Part shown: in pieces, positions 1 through 8,728 of the stretch
How the letters are laid out: every line of letters starts with the position of its first letter
Position numbering within the stretch: the stretch's first letter is position 1
Source: Bacillota bacterium
GTDB taxonomy: Bacteria; Bacillota; Clostridia; Lachnospirales; Lachnospiraceae
Direction: 5' to 3'
NCBI GenBank assembly: GCA_023421505.1
Contig: JAEZTJ010000016.1
Location: 35,549-99,548 of the forward strand
Length of the DNA: 64,000 bases
Position numbers and translations under genes: made by a program
The notes under the pieces: generated by a model
What the model was told of the DNA's origin: nothing
Database searches by the model: none
Seen by the model: the letters and a program-made list of their open reading frames with translations, nothing else

Positions 1-583
1 CATCCATATTTCTTATGTTTGGATAATATTTATCACCCATACCGGATGGCAGCTTTTCATTAAGATATGGTATACTAATATCTTTTGCTGTTATGCCTCC
101 ATCTTCTGATTTTACAATATTACACAAACCCTCTTTTCCATAATCCGCATAACAAAGATAATAACAACCATCTGCTCCGTAGCAGATTTTATTGATCTCT
201 ATGTTATTGTCATTTAACCTTCCATCATTTAGCCAGCCGGGTTTACTGCTCTCCCAGCTTAAATCCTCCTTTAACTGATAGCATAGATATTCACCCTTTG
301 CATGAGTATATAATTCAATTTGGTTATTGGCACCCTGAATAATTTTTAAAACCCTCTCATTCTCCTTAAACTCCGGTAGCTTTACCTCCTTCTCCATGTA
401 TCTTCCCATGACTGCCGCAGTTTCTTTTACTTTAGCTTTATTTCCACTTTCCTTTTCACTATTTTGAACCTGGTTCAGTTCCTTCGTATTATTATCTTTC
501 TGTGATTTCTTTGAGCTGCAGCCCTGAAGGCCTGTGAAAATAATTACCAGAATTAATATTAGTGCTGTTATTCTTCTTCGCAT
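1..583 (-). CDS. Lipoprotein, probable beta-propeller type (C-terminus outside window)
   Basis: Reading from an ATG at 583 with an AGGAGG site just upstream, the frame stays open to the window edge, so about 194 residues are visible. The start has a basic MRRR, a hydrophobic stretch and the lipobox LQGC at residues 19-22, so it should be lipid-anchored outside the membrane. A Ser/Lys/Asn-rich linker follows. The visible domain has WESSKPGW, CYYLCYADYG and SEDGG stretches, which resemble sialidase/BNR-type propeller blades (inference). The function is unknown. A hairpin at 801-835 separates it from the two-component genes upstream on the same strand. Confidence 0.75.
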   Translation of the reverse strand, partial: MRRRITALILILVIIFTGLQGCSSKKSQKDNNTKELNQVQNSEKESGNKAKVKETAAVMGRYMEKEVKLPEFKENERVLKIIQGANNQIELYTHAKGEYLCYQLKEDLSWESSKPGWLNDGRLNDNNIEINKICYGADGCYYLCYADYGKEGLCNIVKSEDGGITAKDISIPYLNEKLPSGMGDKYYPNIRNMD

Positions 584-925
584 GAAAATCCTCCTATACA
601 TTGAATGAAGCAAAATTAAATATGTAGCTAAATCCTAAAAGTAATATAACATTGAAATCTCTAAACAATCTTTAAGTGTATCTATTACTATTAGGCAGTA
701 TTCACTTTATACTAACTGTCTGAATGATCACTTTCCCAGATTTTTTTCATTTGATTATAAATTTTAATATTTCTGATTTTGTAGTATATTGCACCCATAA
801 AAGGACTGAACCCTATCATACCAGGTTCAGTCCTTGGATTTTTCCTATCAAAATTCATTCTTTATTTATGCATATCATTTAGCACTAAAATAATAACCTT
901 CCTTTATTTTATTAACTAAATAGTA
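584..925. other. Gene-free spacer between lipoprotein and histidine kinase
   Basis: This is about 340 bp of AT-rich sequence. The only structure I see is the inverted repeat at 801-835. It should carry the lipoprotein promoter. Confidence 0.5.
801..835 (-). terminator. Hairpin downstream of the two-component operon
   Basis: A perfect 12 bp inverted repeat (AAGGACTGAACC / GGTTCAGTCCTT) has an 11 nt loop. On the minus strand it is followed by TTTTAT and lies about 90 bp after the histidine kinase stop, which fits a Rho-independent terminator with a short U-tract. Confidence 0.6.
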
Positions 926-2230
926 TCAAGAGGCCTTCGATTTATAGATCGGAAGGCTCACAATAAAGGTCACTCCGCCGCCTTCGGTGTCCTTTATCGA
1001 TATCCTTCCTTCATGCAGTTCTGTAAGCTCCTTAGCAATACTAAGACCAAGCCCAAAATGATTCTTGTCTTTTCTTGATTTATCTCCCTTAAAAAATCTT
1101 TCAAATACCTCTTGCTTTATTTTCTGATCGATACCCAAACCATGATCCTCCACTTCAAGCTGCAGTATATTTTTCTTTTCATTAGCCCTAAGGATTATCA
1201 TATCATTCTCCTTAGAGTAAGATACTGCATTATCAATAAGAATTGACAGTATTTGCTTGATACGAAGAGAATCCCCCTCTATCCTCGGAAGCAGCTCTTC
1301 TTGTAATTCAAGCTTCAACTCCTTGCTATTCCTTGCGCAAAAGGGTTGAAAAGCATCATATGTCTCAATCATGAGGATATCCATATCAATGATCTCTTTT
1401 TTAAAGCTCCAGTTCTTCGCATCGGCAGACGCAAGCAAAAGGAGATCTTCTATCAAAGCGGAAAGTCGCATACACTCCGCATCTATCCCTTTCGTAAAAT
1501 GTCCGGCTTTCTCCGGCTCAATTATAAGTGCAGATGCGTTGGCACGGATTACAGCTAAGGGTGACTTAAGTTCATGGGATGCCGAAGCGATAAATTCTGT
1601 CTGTCGTCTTCTGCTTTCTTCAACAGGCTTTAAAGATTTTGCTACTATCCACCTGCTGACAAAAAAAAGCGCGATAAGCCCGGATAGATAAAGCAGTATG
1701 ATAAGGAGCTTTTGTTTTATTGTTTTTATAAAGCTGTCCGATATATATTGAAGCACAATAATACTTCTGTATCCCTTTTTCATAGGTACTATATATACCT
1801 CCGCAAAATACTTATCATTTTTATTACCTGTTAACAGATATATCTCACTCTGAATTTCTTTCAAGGATATCGGTCTTATATCAGTATATATATTATCTTT
1901 CTCAGCCAGCTGTTTTACATTATCAATAAGCTTTTCGCGTGCTGTAACCGTCCGCCAGGCTCCCTGATAAAGTAATGCCTTTCCATTGTCCTCAATATGT
2001 ATAACCAGATGATTCTTCGTCTCCATTTCAGCCAGCCACAGATGACTTACTTCATTATTCATAGTCAGCTTCTGGTTTACCGTAAAATAATTATTCTGAA
2101 AATTCTCTTTCTTATTACGAAGTAATTGCTGATTTGTTATTACAAGTGCCAGAATAAGAACTGCTGTTAGTATTACTCCCGTAGAGCAGGTGTATAGCAA
2201 TATTAACCTTTTTCTTAATTTATTAATCAT
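926..2230 (-). CDS. Membrane sensor histidine kinase
   Basis: A 434-residue sensor kinase that should phosphorylate the response regulator encoded just upstream. It has TM1 at about residues 9-32, an extracytoplasmic region of about 140 residues, and TM2 at about 174-196. The HisKA H-box ASHELKSPL has the phospho-His at about residue 219. The HATPase domain has the N-box LIDNAVSYS, the G1 box VEDHGLGI and the G2 box FGLGLSIAKEL. Its start overlaps the end of the regulator gene by 8 bp, which indicates translational coupling. The extracytoplasmic sensor region matches no family I recognise, so the stimulus is unknown. Confidence 0.93.
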   Translation of the reverse strand: MINKLRKRLILLYTCSTGVILTAVLILALVITNQQLLRNKKENFQNNYFTVNQKLTMNNEVSHLWLAEMETKNHLVIHIEDNGKALLYQGAWRTVTAREKLIDNVKQLAEKDNIYTDIRPISLKEIQSEIYLLTGNKNDKYFAEVYIVPMKKGYRSIIVLQYISDSFIKTIKQKLLIILLYLSGLIALFFVSRWIVAKSLKPVEESRRRQTEFIASASHELKSPLAVIRANASALIIEPEKAGHFTKGIDAECMRLSALIEDLLLLASADAKNWSFKKEIIDMDILMIETYDAFQPFCARNSKELKLELQEELLPRIEGDSLRIKQILSILIDNAVSYSKENDMIILRANEKKNILQLEVEDHGLGIDQKIKQEVFERFFKGDKSRKDKNHFGLGLSIAKELTELHEGRISIKDTEGGGVTFIVSLPIYKSKAS

Positions 2231-2906
2231 TCTTTTTATACTCCAATTGATAACCGATTCCGTGTACCGTTTTAATCAGCACGCCTGTGTGGATCGCTTT
2301 CAGTCTTCGCCTTAGAAGAAAAACATAGTTATCAAGATTACCCTCTTCTACAAAGCTATCCATTCCCCATACTCTGCTTAATATTTGCTCTCTAGTTAAA
2401 ATTTGCCCTTTATTTAATATTAAGAATTCCAGTAAGGCTCCCTCTCTCTTGGACAACGATACCTTTTGATCCTGATATAATATTACATAGCTACAAATAT
2501 CAAAGGTAATATCACCATACTGTAATACTTCAGAGCTTTCTATTTTTCTAGGTCTTCGAAGCAGTGCCCTGATTCTCGCCAGTAATTCCTCCATAACAAA
2601 AGGCTTTACCAGATAATCATCGGCACCGGTATCCAGACCATCAATTCTGTCATTAATACCATTCATTGCAGTAATCATGATAACCGGAGTAGCAATTCCT
2701 TTTTTTCGAAGCTTTTCAAGTATATGAATTCCGTCCATACCCGGAAGCATTCGATCTAACATGATTACATCATGATTATATTTTGATATGTAATAAAAAG
2801 CATCGTCACCATCATAGCAGATATCCAATTCATATCCATCCCGTTTTATATGGACAGCAATCGCTTCACATAATTCTTTGTCATCTTCTATTAACAAAAG
2901 TCTCAT
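2223..2906 (-). CDS. OmpR-family response regulator
   Basis: A 227-residue response regulator. The N-terminal receiver has the acidic pair EDD at residues 7-9, the phospho-acceptor Asp at about 51 (MLDRMLPGMDG) and the conserved Lys in YLVKPF. The C-terminal OmpR/PhoB winged helix ends in a typical TVHGIGYQLE. The ATG at 2906 was chosen because AAAGGAAA lies upstream and MRLLLIEDD is the usual receiver start; a start at 2924 would add six residues without support. It is the first gene of a two-gene operon with the kinase. Its targets are unknown, and no transporter gene lies next to it. Confidence 0.93.
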   Translation of the reverse strand: MRLLLIEDDKELCEAIAVHIKRDGYELDICYDGDDAFYYISKYNHDVIMLDRMLPGMDGIHILEKLRKKGIATPVIMITAMNGINDRIDGLDTGADDYLVKPFVMEELLARIRALLRRPRKIESSEVLQYGDITFDICSYVILYQDQKVSLSKREGALLEFLILNKGQILTREQILSRVWGMDSFVEEGNLDNYVFLLRRRLKAIHTGVLIKTVHGIGYQLEYKKND

Positions 2907-3309
2907 AAAATTTCCTTTCTGCACTTAATGATATTAAATAGTTGTGAAACTACATCACTTTTTAATTGTATGCATAGCAGATACTATATCAACGCACTGT
3001 CCTATTTAAACAATTTATATTAATATTGGCTAATTATTTTATTATATTTGTACTACTTAAACCAATTTATAAAACCATGGTAGCATGTCTTAATAATTTT
3101 CACAATAATGTTATGTAAATTTTGTTAATCAGCAAATTACATTCGTTACACATCATTTAGCAACTTCTTTGTCTTCAACAGGTTTATGCTTATCCGGCTT
3201 AAAAAAGACAACTCTTCACAGAGCTGCCTTTTGATATTTACCTATATTGTTTCATTCCAATTAATTTATTACATATTACGTAAGAAGCATGTTTTCTTAG
3301 CTGCTACTT
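2907..3309. other. Gene-free spacer with a decayed repeat
   Basis: This AT-rich region of about 400 bp separates the response regulator from the split-barrel protein gene. It contains a half copy of the MITE-like repeat (2937-2999). I see no other gene or RNA. Confidence 0.5.
2937..2999. repeat. Left-half remnant of the ~150 bp hairpin repeat
   Basis: The stretch follows the left arm of the full copy at 3773-3922 in order: GTGAAACTA, then TTAATTGTAT, then a variant of the ACATACTAT block, then CAACGC. No matching right arm follows, so this is a truncated or decayed copy. Confidence 0.5.
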
Positions 3310-3744
3310 TTATTCATTGGCTTCGTTATCTATAACAAAACTTTCGGAACTGAAATCACTGTAATATCTGCCTGTTCGTGCTGTAAAATGAAGTACACAA
3401 TAATCCGGGTCAGTCACCCCAAGTGGATAGTACATTGTGTCTCCCTCCTGCCATATCATTTCTTTAGCTTCAGGGTTTTCTAATACCTCCATATGTCCGA
3501 TCAGCATAATCCCTCTGTAGAAACGCTTATCGCAAAAATAAATGCTGGCTTTTGAATCCTTACGGTACTGTCTTACCCTCATCGATGAAGTATTGGTCGT
3601 AAAATAAAATTCTTTGATACCTTCCCTTTTGCGAGGTGGAAGCATAGCTTTCATATTGGGGAAACCATCCTCGTCAATGGAACTAATGAAGGCAACTGAC
3701 TGCTTATCGATAAGATTGCCTATTGTTTGCTCTACATTTTTCAT
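3310..3744 (-). CDS. Pyridoxamine 5'-phosphate oxidase-family (FMN split-barrel) protein
   Basis: A 144-residue single-domain protein of the general-stress/PNPOx-like flavin-binding family. Typical stretches are AFISSIDEDGFPNMKAM, FYFTTNTSSMRVRQ and SKASIYFCD, followed by LIGHMEVLENPEAKEMIW. The ATG at 3744 follows GGAGG with good spacing. Family members bind FMN, F420 or heme, and the substrate here is unknown. It lies downstream of an HxlR regulator on the same strand, a common pairing for redox-responsive flavoproteins. A full MITE-like hairpin repeat lies in the 5' region, between the two genes. Confidence 0.85.
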   Translation of the reverse strand: MKNVEQTIGNLIDKQSVAFISSIDEDGFPNMKAMLPPRKREGIKEFYFTTNTSSMRVRQYRKDSKASIYFCDKRFYRGIMLIGHMEVLENPEAKEMIWQEGDTMYYPLGVTDPDYCVLHFTARTGRYYSDFSSESFVIDNEANE

Positions 3745-3762
3745 AATAATACCTCCAAGTAT

Positions 3763-3932
3763 AATAGCTTATTCGATAATTGAGAAACTATATAGTTTAT
3801 TAATTGTATACACAGCACATACTATTCCTTCGCTCCAACGCTCCCTAGAGCTAACTTCCGCTTCGGAATAGCATGTACTGTGTATACATAACTTATAATT
3901 ACTGAGTTTCGCAATTACCTACAATAGCTTAT
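3763..3932. repeat. Full copy A of the ~150 bp hairpin (MITE-like) repeat with flanking direct repeats
   Basis: The body at 3773-3922 folds into one long imperfect hairpin. The outer arms are ATAATTGAGAAACT and AGTTTCGCAATTACC. The inner arms carry GTATACACAG and CTGTGTATAC, and then ACTATTCC and GGAATAG near the tip. The tip holds CGCTCCAACGCTC and CTTCCGCTTC. The direct repeat AATAGCTTAT flanks it at 3763-3772 and 3923-3932, as expected of a target duplication. It has no coding potential and shares its core with copies at 31262, 54399 and shorter ones. Confidence 0.8.
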
Positions 3933-3999
3933 GAATGACACATTTACTATTATCTGAGTATTATTATAAATCTATAATATAATCTGGTAAATTACCCAC

Positions 4000-4377
4000 T
4001 TATTTGTGGGTATCCTCTTCCTCTATCAAGCCTCTTTCAAGGAGTATGTCTTCCATTCCGTTTTCCAGCATGATTTCAATTCCAATATTTTGCATTATCG
4101 TGATTGCATCAAGTATTTTATAACCTCGATCCGTTAGTGAGTATTCAACCTTTAAGGGATACCCCTCAAAGATTTTTTTATTAATTAAGCAGCAATCCAA
4201 TAATTCTTTTAACTGCTCCAATAACATTTTCTGATTAATGCCCTGGATATTCTTCTCAAGTCCGGAAAGAGACATAGGAGACTTGCCAAGCAGCCATAGT
4301 ATAATCGGTTTCCATTTTCCCTTAGTTATATCGTGGGTCAACTCTAATGGACAGGTATATTCATCGCGTATTTTCGT
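4000..4377 (-). CDS. HxlR-family transcriptional regulator, apparent ACG start
   Basis: A winged-helix regulator of the HxlR/DUF24 family. The frame is open upstream of the first conventional start (TTG at 4341) and encodes the conserved family N-terminus EYTCPLELTHDITKGKWK, including the Cys that acts as redox or electrophile sensor in relatives. Upstream of this no ATG, GTG or TTG is present. The only start-like position with correct spacing is ACG at 4377, seven bases after a perfect AGGAGG. A start at TTG 4341 would delete the conserved Cys-Pro and part of the first helix. About 125 residues. It probably controls the split-barrel gene downstream. Confidence 0.8.
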   Translation of the reverse strand, partial: TKIRDEYTCPLELTHDITKGKWKPIILWLLGKSPMSLSGLEKNIQGINQKMLLEQLKELLDCCLINKKIFEGYPLKVEYSLTDRGYKILDAITIMQNIGIEIMLENGMEDILLERGLIEEEDTHK

Positions 4378-4712
4378 AAAAATACCTCCTTGCTATAATA
4401 ATCCCAAATAATGCTTAACTATATAATTTTATTAATTGTATACAATGCTTACAATTACTAAGTTTCTCAATTACCTAATAACCCATCATAGTCATACAAA
4501 CTATATATATGAAAATGGCCTTCAATACATCAAAGTAGTAACATATTCCATATTATAACATAATCTATTTTATTTTGCGAACCGAAAATTTTAGATGGCA
4601 ATTTCTCCTGATTGCATTGAAAAAGCTATGATCAATAAATAACAACCAACAAAAATGCGACAAAATAGGGAGTGTAATCTACCACACTCCCTAATCACTT
4701 TTTCTTATACAG
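4378..4712. other. Gene-free spacer with shortened repeat
   Basis: About 335 bp. It holds the HxlR SD (AGGAGG at about 4385-4390), an internally deleted MITE-like repeat (4409-4479) and AT-rich DNA. A short inverted repeat, AGTGTAATCTACCACACT, lies at 4671-4688 downstream of the YesL-like gene and may act in termination. Confidence 0.45.
4409..4479. repeat. Internally deleted copy C of the hairpin repeat
   Basis: The left part AACTATATAATTTTATTAAT plus GTATACA matches the left arm of the copy at 3773. The right part ACAATTACTAAGTTTCTCAA plus TTACCT matches the right arm. The ~75 bp middle of the full element is missing. Confidence 0.6.
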
Positions 4713-5369
4713 TTAGCGTTTCTTTGATTTCTTATTTGCGTTATGCAACAGGAAATCATATTCATCCTCTTGAAGTTTTCCGAATGCTTTTTTAAATAAA
4801 AGCATCTGCATAAAGATCATTACTTCCAGCGCAAACAAGAAAAATGTACCCAGAAGAAGTAATACTATTGCTATGGCCAACGAGAAAAAGAAAATACATA
4901 GAACCATAACAATAAAAATTGGTATTAATAAGAAAGGTCTGATAAAAATACTAAACATTACATCAATCAGATTAATCTGCTCATTTACAAATGTATAATA
5001 CCCTGCAATATACAATATAAATACAAGCAAAAAAGCAGTAACTGATAAACATAAAATACTATACAGCATATTATTAAATTTTGCTGTAACTAACATTCCA
5101 GCAATATTAATCATCATAATAATATTAATCGGAAAATACTTTATTAATCTTATGGATGACTTTAAATGTCTAAAGTATACCTTAATTATACTATCTGTTA
5201 TATCAAGCTTCTTATATATATACTCTTTGCCAATCTTAAACAGAGCAGCAAAACACGGTAACATAAGTATGCCAAAGGAAAGATAGATCATTCCAAAGCA
5301 GAGAATGCTGGTAAAAAAGACAATATGTATTGCTGATAGTATTTTATAGAATGCAGATTCTTTTATCAT
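4713..5369 (-). CDS. YesL-like (DUF624) membrane protein
   Basis: A 218-residue integral membrane protein with about five to six hydrophobic segments. It resembles the DUF624/YesL family, which often accompanies carbohydrate ABC importers in Firmicutes. The N-terminal pattern includes FTSILCFGMIYLSFGIL followed by FAALFKIGKEYIY. Its ATG overlaps the stop of the upstream permease gene by four bases (ATGA), so it belongs to the sugar-transport operon and is probably translationally coupled. The biochemical role of the family is unknown; a structural or accessory role in the transporter is only inferred. Confidence 0.75.
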   Translation of the reverse strand: MIKESAFYKILSAIHIVFFTSILCFGMIYLSFGILMLPCFAALFKIGKEYIYKKLDITDSIIKVYFRHLKSSIRLIKYFPINIIMMINIAGMLVTAKFNNMLYSILCLSVTAFLLVFILYIAGYYTFVNEQINLIDVMFSIFIRPFLLIPIFIVMVLCIFFFSLAIAIVLLLLGTFFLFALEVMIFMQMLLFKKAFGKLQEDEYDFLLHNANKKSKKR

Positions 5370-6193
5370 GATTTAATTGCACCAGCCAACCCATAGAATA
5401 TATATTTTTGCAGTAACAGATATACAATACCAATTGGTATGATACCCAATAATATCGCAGCTGATACGATTTCAAAAGGTGTAGCAGTATTTCCAAAGAA
5501 ATCATACAGCGCAACTGTAAAAGTCTTTACATCCTTCTGTAAATAAAGATTTGGCAGATAGAAATCATTGTAATATCCAATACCGTTTAAAATAAGAAGC
5601 GTTGTACATGCGGGTTTTAATAATGGAAATACAATTTTTCTAAATATCGTAAAATAACTGGCTCCATCGATTAATGCTGATTCATCTAACTCCTTCGATA
5701 TCGAACCAAGCAGATTAAGCATAATATAGATGCCTACTATACCCACACCTGAATATAATAAAATTACGCTTGGAAGCTTATTCACCAGTTTCATCTTATA
5801 GATAATCTGAAAGACTACTGTCTGCGTTGTTACAACAGGAATGAACATGGTTAAAGTAAATAAGATCATAACCAGCTTCTTTCCTATAAATTCAAAACGA
5901 TTCATTACATAGGAAACCATTGCTGTTAATATTATCTGTATGCCTAGTGAAATAACCAGTACGACTGCTGTATAAATTAGAGCTTTTCCTAACTGACCTA
6001 CTTTGATTGCGTATCTAAAATTATACATATTAAACCAATTCTTCGGTGGTTGCATAACACTGGTAGCGGAATACTCCGCACCCGTTTTAAAAGCCATAAA
6101 TACAAGCGGAATCATTGGTATGATAACAAAAGCACAGGATGCAATTAAGAAAATATAACGAAAGACTTTATAGGATTTACTTACACCTAGCAT
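5366..6193 (-). CDS. Carbohydrate ABC transporter permease (MalG/LacG type)
   Basis: A 275-residue permease of the CUT1 class with about six membrane helices. The EAA loop is visible as SKELDESALIDGASYFTIF, followed by PLLKPA. The start at 6193 is preceded by GGGAG and lies one base after the stop of the partner permease; the longer frame to 6310 overlaps the partner by more than 100 bp and was rejected. It should form a heterodimer with the 6195-7058 permease. No ATPase gene is present in the operon, so a shared MsmX-type ATPase encoded elsewhere is inferred. Confidence 0.92.
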   Translation of the reverse strand: MLGVSKSYKVFRYIFLIASCAFVIIPMIPLVFMAFKTGAEYSATSVMQPPKNWFNMYNFRYAIKVGQLGKALIYTAVVLVISLGIQIILTAMVSYVMNRFEFIGKKLVMILFTLTMFIPVVTTQTVVFQIIYKMKLVNKLPSVILLYSGVGIVGIYIMLNLLGSISKELDESALIDGASYFTIFRKIVFPLLKPACTTLLILNGIGYYNDFYLPNLYLQKDVKTFTVALYDFFGNTATPFEIVSAAILLGIIPIGIVYLLLQKYIFYGLAGAIKS

Positions 6194-6194
6194 A

Positions 6195-7058
6195 CTAATT
6201 ATCTCCCTTCTTATTAATGAAGCTTTGTAGACCCACCGCAATAACAACAATAACAAATACCATGATAGAAAGTGCCGCCGCAAAGCCCATTCTGTTATCC
6301 TCAAAAGCACTTTGCTGTATCTGAATAACAGGAGTTACGGTTCCGTTCGAACCGTTCATCATAATATAAGGAATATCAAAAACCTGAATAGAACCTGAAA
6401 TACTTAATAATATATTAATAAATAATACTTTTCGTATTGAAGGAATTGAAATAAATCTTATTTCCTGCCACTTTGTACATCCATCCACTGCTGCAGCTTC
6501 AAAAAGTTCAGAAGGAATTGTCTGCAAGCCGCCAAAGAACATAATAAAATTAACTCCATAGTATCTCCAGATACTGATTGATGCTATGGCAGGATTTACA
6601 AGACTAAGTTTTTGCAGCCATTGCTGTTGCAGATTCCCTAGTCCAATTGTATCCAATATCAGATTCAATGTACCAGAATTATTAAAGAAAATAATAAATA
6701 TTGTTGATACGATAACGCCATTTAAAAGATATGGTATAATCAAAATACTTTTGAATAAATTTAAACCACGGAATTTACCATTTACAAAGATTGCTAATAC
6801 AAATGCGAAAATAAGCTGCGGTATAGCTACCACCATATACCATAAGCAGTTTTTAAACAGCATGATGTATTGCGGGTCTGTTAACAATCTTTTATAATTC
6901 TTTAAACCAATAAATTTTGCTTCCCCTATACCCTTATAATTAGTAAAGCTAAGATAAACATTACTGATTATTGGGATGTAGGAGAATACCAATAAATGAA
7001 TAATTGGTAATATTAAAAATAAGACAATAATGATCTTGCTGCTTCTGGTTTTTATCAT
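6195..7058 (-). CDS. Carbohydrate ABC transporter permease (MalF/LacF/UgpA type)
   Basis: A 287-residue permease with six predicted helices. Diagnostic stretches are SYIPIISNVYLSFTNYKGIG near the N-terminus and the EAA loop ELFEAAAVDGCTKWQEI followed by ISIPSIRKV. It is the second gene of the sugar importer operon, after the binding protein and before the second permease. An AGGAG site precedes the ATG. The substrate cannot be read from the permease. The family handles mono- to oligosaccharides, and no glycoside hydrolase gene lies nearby to narrow it down. Confidence 0.92.
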   Translation of the reverse strand: MIKTRSSKIIIVLFLILPIIHLLVFSYIPIISNVYLSFTNYKGIGEAKFIGLKNYKRLLTDPQYIMLFKNCLWYMVVAIPQLIFAFVLAIFVNGKFRGLNLFKSILIIPYLLNGVIVSTIFIIFFNNSGTLNLILDTIGLGNLQQQWLQKLSLVNPAIASISIWRYYGVNFIMFFGGLQTIPSELFEAAAVDGCTKWQEIRFISIPSIRKVLFINILLSISGSIQVFDIPYIMMNGSNGTVTPVIQIQQSAFEDNRMGFAAALSIMVFVIVVIAVGLQSFINKKGDN

Positions 7059-7213
7059 AACTATATTTCTCCTACCTCATCATTTTCAATATTCTAACAG
7101 ATATGACATATACTCATAGAAATTTGATAATTTTGACTCTCACAATTAACATTTGTTATAAATAGCCTAAAATATAGCATTCTGATATTATTCTATATTT
7201 ATTATTCAAGAAT

Positions 7214-7241
7214 AGTGCCCCTTCTGGAAGGAAGAGGCACT
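7214..7241 (-). terminator. Hairpin between binding-protein gene and permease genes
   Basis: The inverted repeat AGTGCC / GGCACT is extended by CTTC / GAAG inside. On the minus strand it lies about 30 bp after the binding-protein stop and no U-tract follows. It may be a partial terminator or mRNA 3'-end stabiliser that gives more binding protein than permease, a common arrangement. Confidence 0.5.
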
Positions 7242-7270
7242 GTAATTATGAAGTTAAATTCAGAATCTTT

Positions 7271-8728
7271 TTATTTCCATTCTAATCCAAGTTCATCTTT
7301 ATATTCCTTATATGCCTTGTTCATAACGTCAACCTGCTTGTCGTAAGCTGACCAGTCATCCGGCTTTGTTACGTCAAGTGCATCAAATAATAAACCTACA
7401 TATTTATAATCTGCCCAATATCCAGCTTCAGAAAGTACAGCCTCATTATTGATTGTATTATCATCTTTTGCAGGCAGCATTAAAGCTTTACAGCTTCCAT
7501 CAGCTATCATCTTATCAGCAATAGCGTATAAATCAGGAACCACAGGTGTAACACCCTTCTTATTAGCTATAAAACCGCTATCAGCAATAAACTGAGCATC
7601 GTTTGCGATGTACTCGATAAATGCTCTTGCTGCTTCTTTATTCTTGGAGAATTTGCAGATAGCCCAGTTATCAGCCGGAGCTGCTAAAATATATCTGCCG
7701 GCGCCAAAATCAGGAGCAGGAGCAAATTTGATAATAGAAGGATCCTTACCTTCAGGAACACGTCCCTGAATCTGAGGAACTACCCATGAACCAAATAACA
7801 TCATAGCTGCTTTACCGTATGCTACACTATCCATTGCAACACCGAAATCTGTGTATTGCTCAGCCTCAAAATAACCCTTTGCTTTCCACTCTGTATACAA
7901 CTTTATAGTCTTACCAAAAGGTGCATCAGGACTGAAAGGATTCTCAGTCTTCAAACATTCTGCTAATACATTGGGATTGCCTACAACATAGCCTGCAAAA
8001 TCCTGAACAGTTGCAAGAGGCCAGTTCTCAACTCTGTGTAAGGAAATAGGAGTAACTCCGTTTGCCTTGATTGCATCACACATCTTGTTGAATTCATCAA
8101 TCGTAGCAGGAATTTCATTATAGCCTGCTGCTTTAATAACTTCCTCGTTGTATACTACTGCTTGATTATATGCTTTGCCGGGCATAATACTAAATATATT
8201 CTTTCCATCACTTGGCATTGCCATAGCAAAATCACCGTATAATTCCTTACCTTCCTCTACGGTACAATATGGCTCTGAATATTTTGCCCACTCCTCTATA
8301 CTCCAGTTCGGGCAGGTAAATACATCCACACTGTCATCTTCAACCTGGAATAAAGGTCTTAACTCATCTTCGTTAGTTACAACATTAAGTTCAACATTAA
8401 TACCTGTTTCTTTGGTAAATCTCTCAGCCAAATACTTTAAATAAGCAGTATTCTCTACGTCACGATATGTATTACCGTCTTTATCCTTCTTCTCTTCTCC
8501 AAGAACTCGATTACCACCATGCGTATAAACCTTAATGGTTGTTCCTTTTAAAGAGCTTAAGTCAGCTGCTTTAGTCGGTTCTGTTGAGTCTGCTGAGTCT
8601 TCTGTTTCGGGTGCCTGTGTTACTTGATTTTTGTCAGATGAAGTCTCTTCATCCTTGTTCCCACATCCTGTAAAGGAAAATGCAAGAACTGCTGATAATA
8701 ATAATGCTACTACCTTTTTTAATTTCAT
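7271..8728 (-). CDS. Extracellular solute-binding lipoprotein (sugar ABC importer)
   Basis: A 485-residue family-1 type binding protein. The signal peptide MKLKKVVALLLSAVLAFS ends in the lipobox FTGC, followed by an Asp/Glu/Thr-rich linker. The mature domain shows ETGINVELNV, GKAAMMLFGSW and APADNWAICKFSKN, typical of sugar-binding proteins. The ATG at 8728 follows GGAGGATATATA; the longer start at 8767 was rejected because it places the signal peptide inside. It is the first gene of the operon, divergent from the AraC regulator at 9113. The ligand is unknown. Confidence 0.92.
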   Translation of the reverse strand: MKLKKVVALLLSAVLAFSFTGCGNKDEETSSDKNQVTQAPETEDSADSTEPTKAADLSSLKGTTIKVYTHGGNRVLGEEKKDKDGNTYRDVENTAYLKYLAERFTKETGINVELNVVTNEDELRPLFQVEDDSVDVFTCPNWSIEEWAKYSEPYCTVEEGKELYGDFAMAMPSDGKNIFSIMPGKAYNQAVVYNEEVIKAAGYNEIPATIDEFNKMCDAIKANGVTPISLHRVENWPLATVQDFAGYVVGNPNVLAECLKTENPFSPDAPFGKTIKLYTEWKAKGYFEAEQYTDFGVAMDSVAYGKAAMMLFGSWVVPQIQGRVPEGKDPSIIKFAPAPDFGAGRYILAAPADNWAICKFSKNKEAARAFIEYIANDAQFIADSGFIANKKGVTPVVPDLYAIADKMIADGSCKALMLPAKDDNTINNEAVLSEAGYWADYKYVGLLFDALDVTKPDDWSAYDKQVDVMNKAYKEYKDELGLEWK

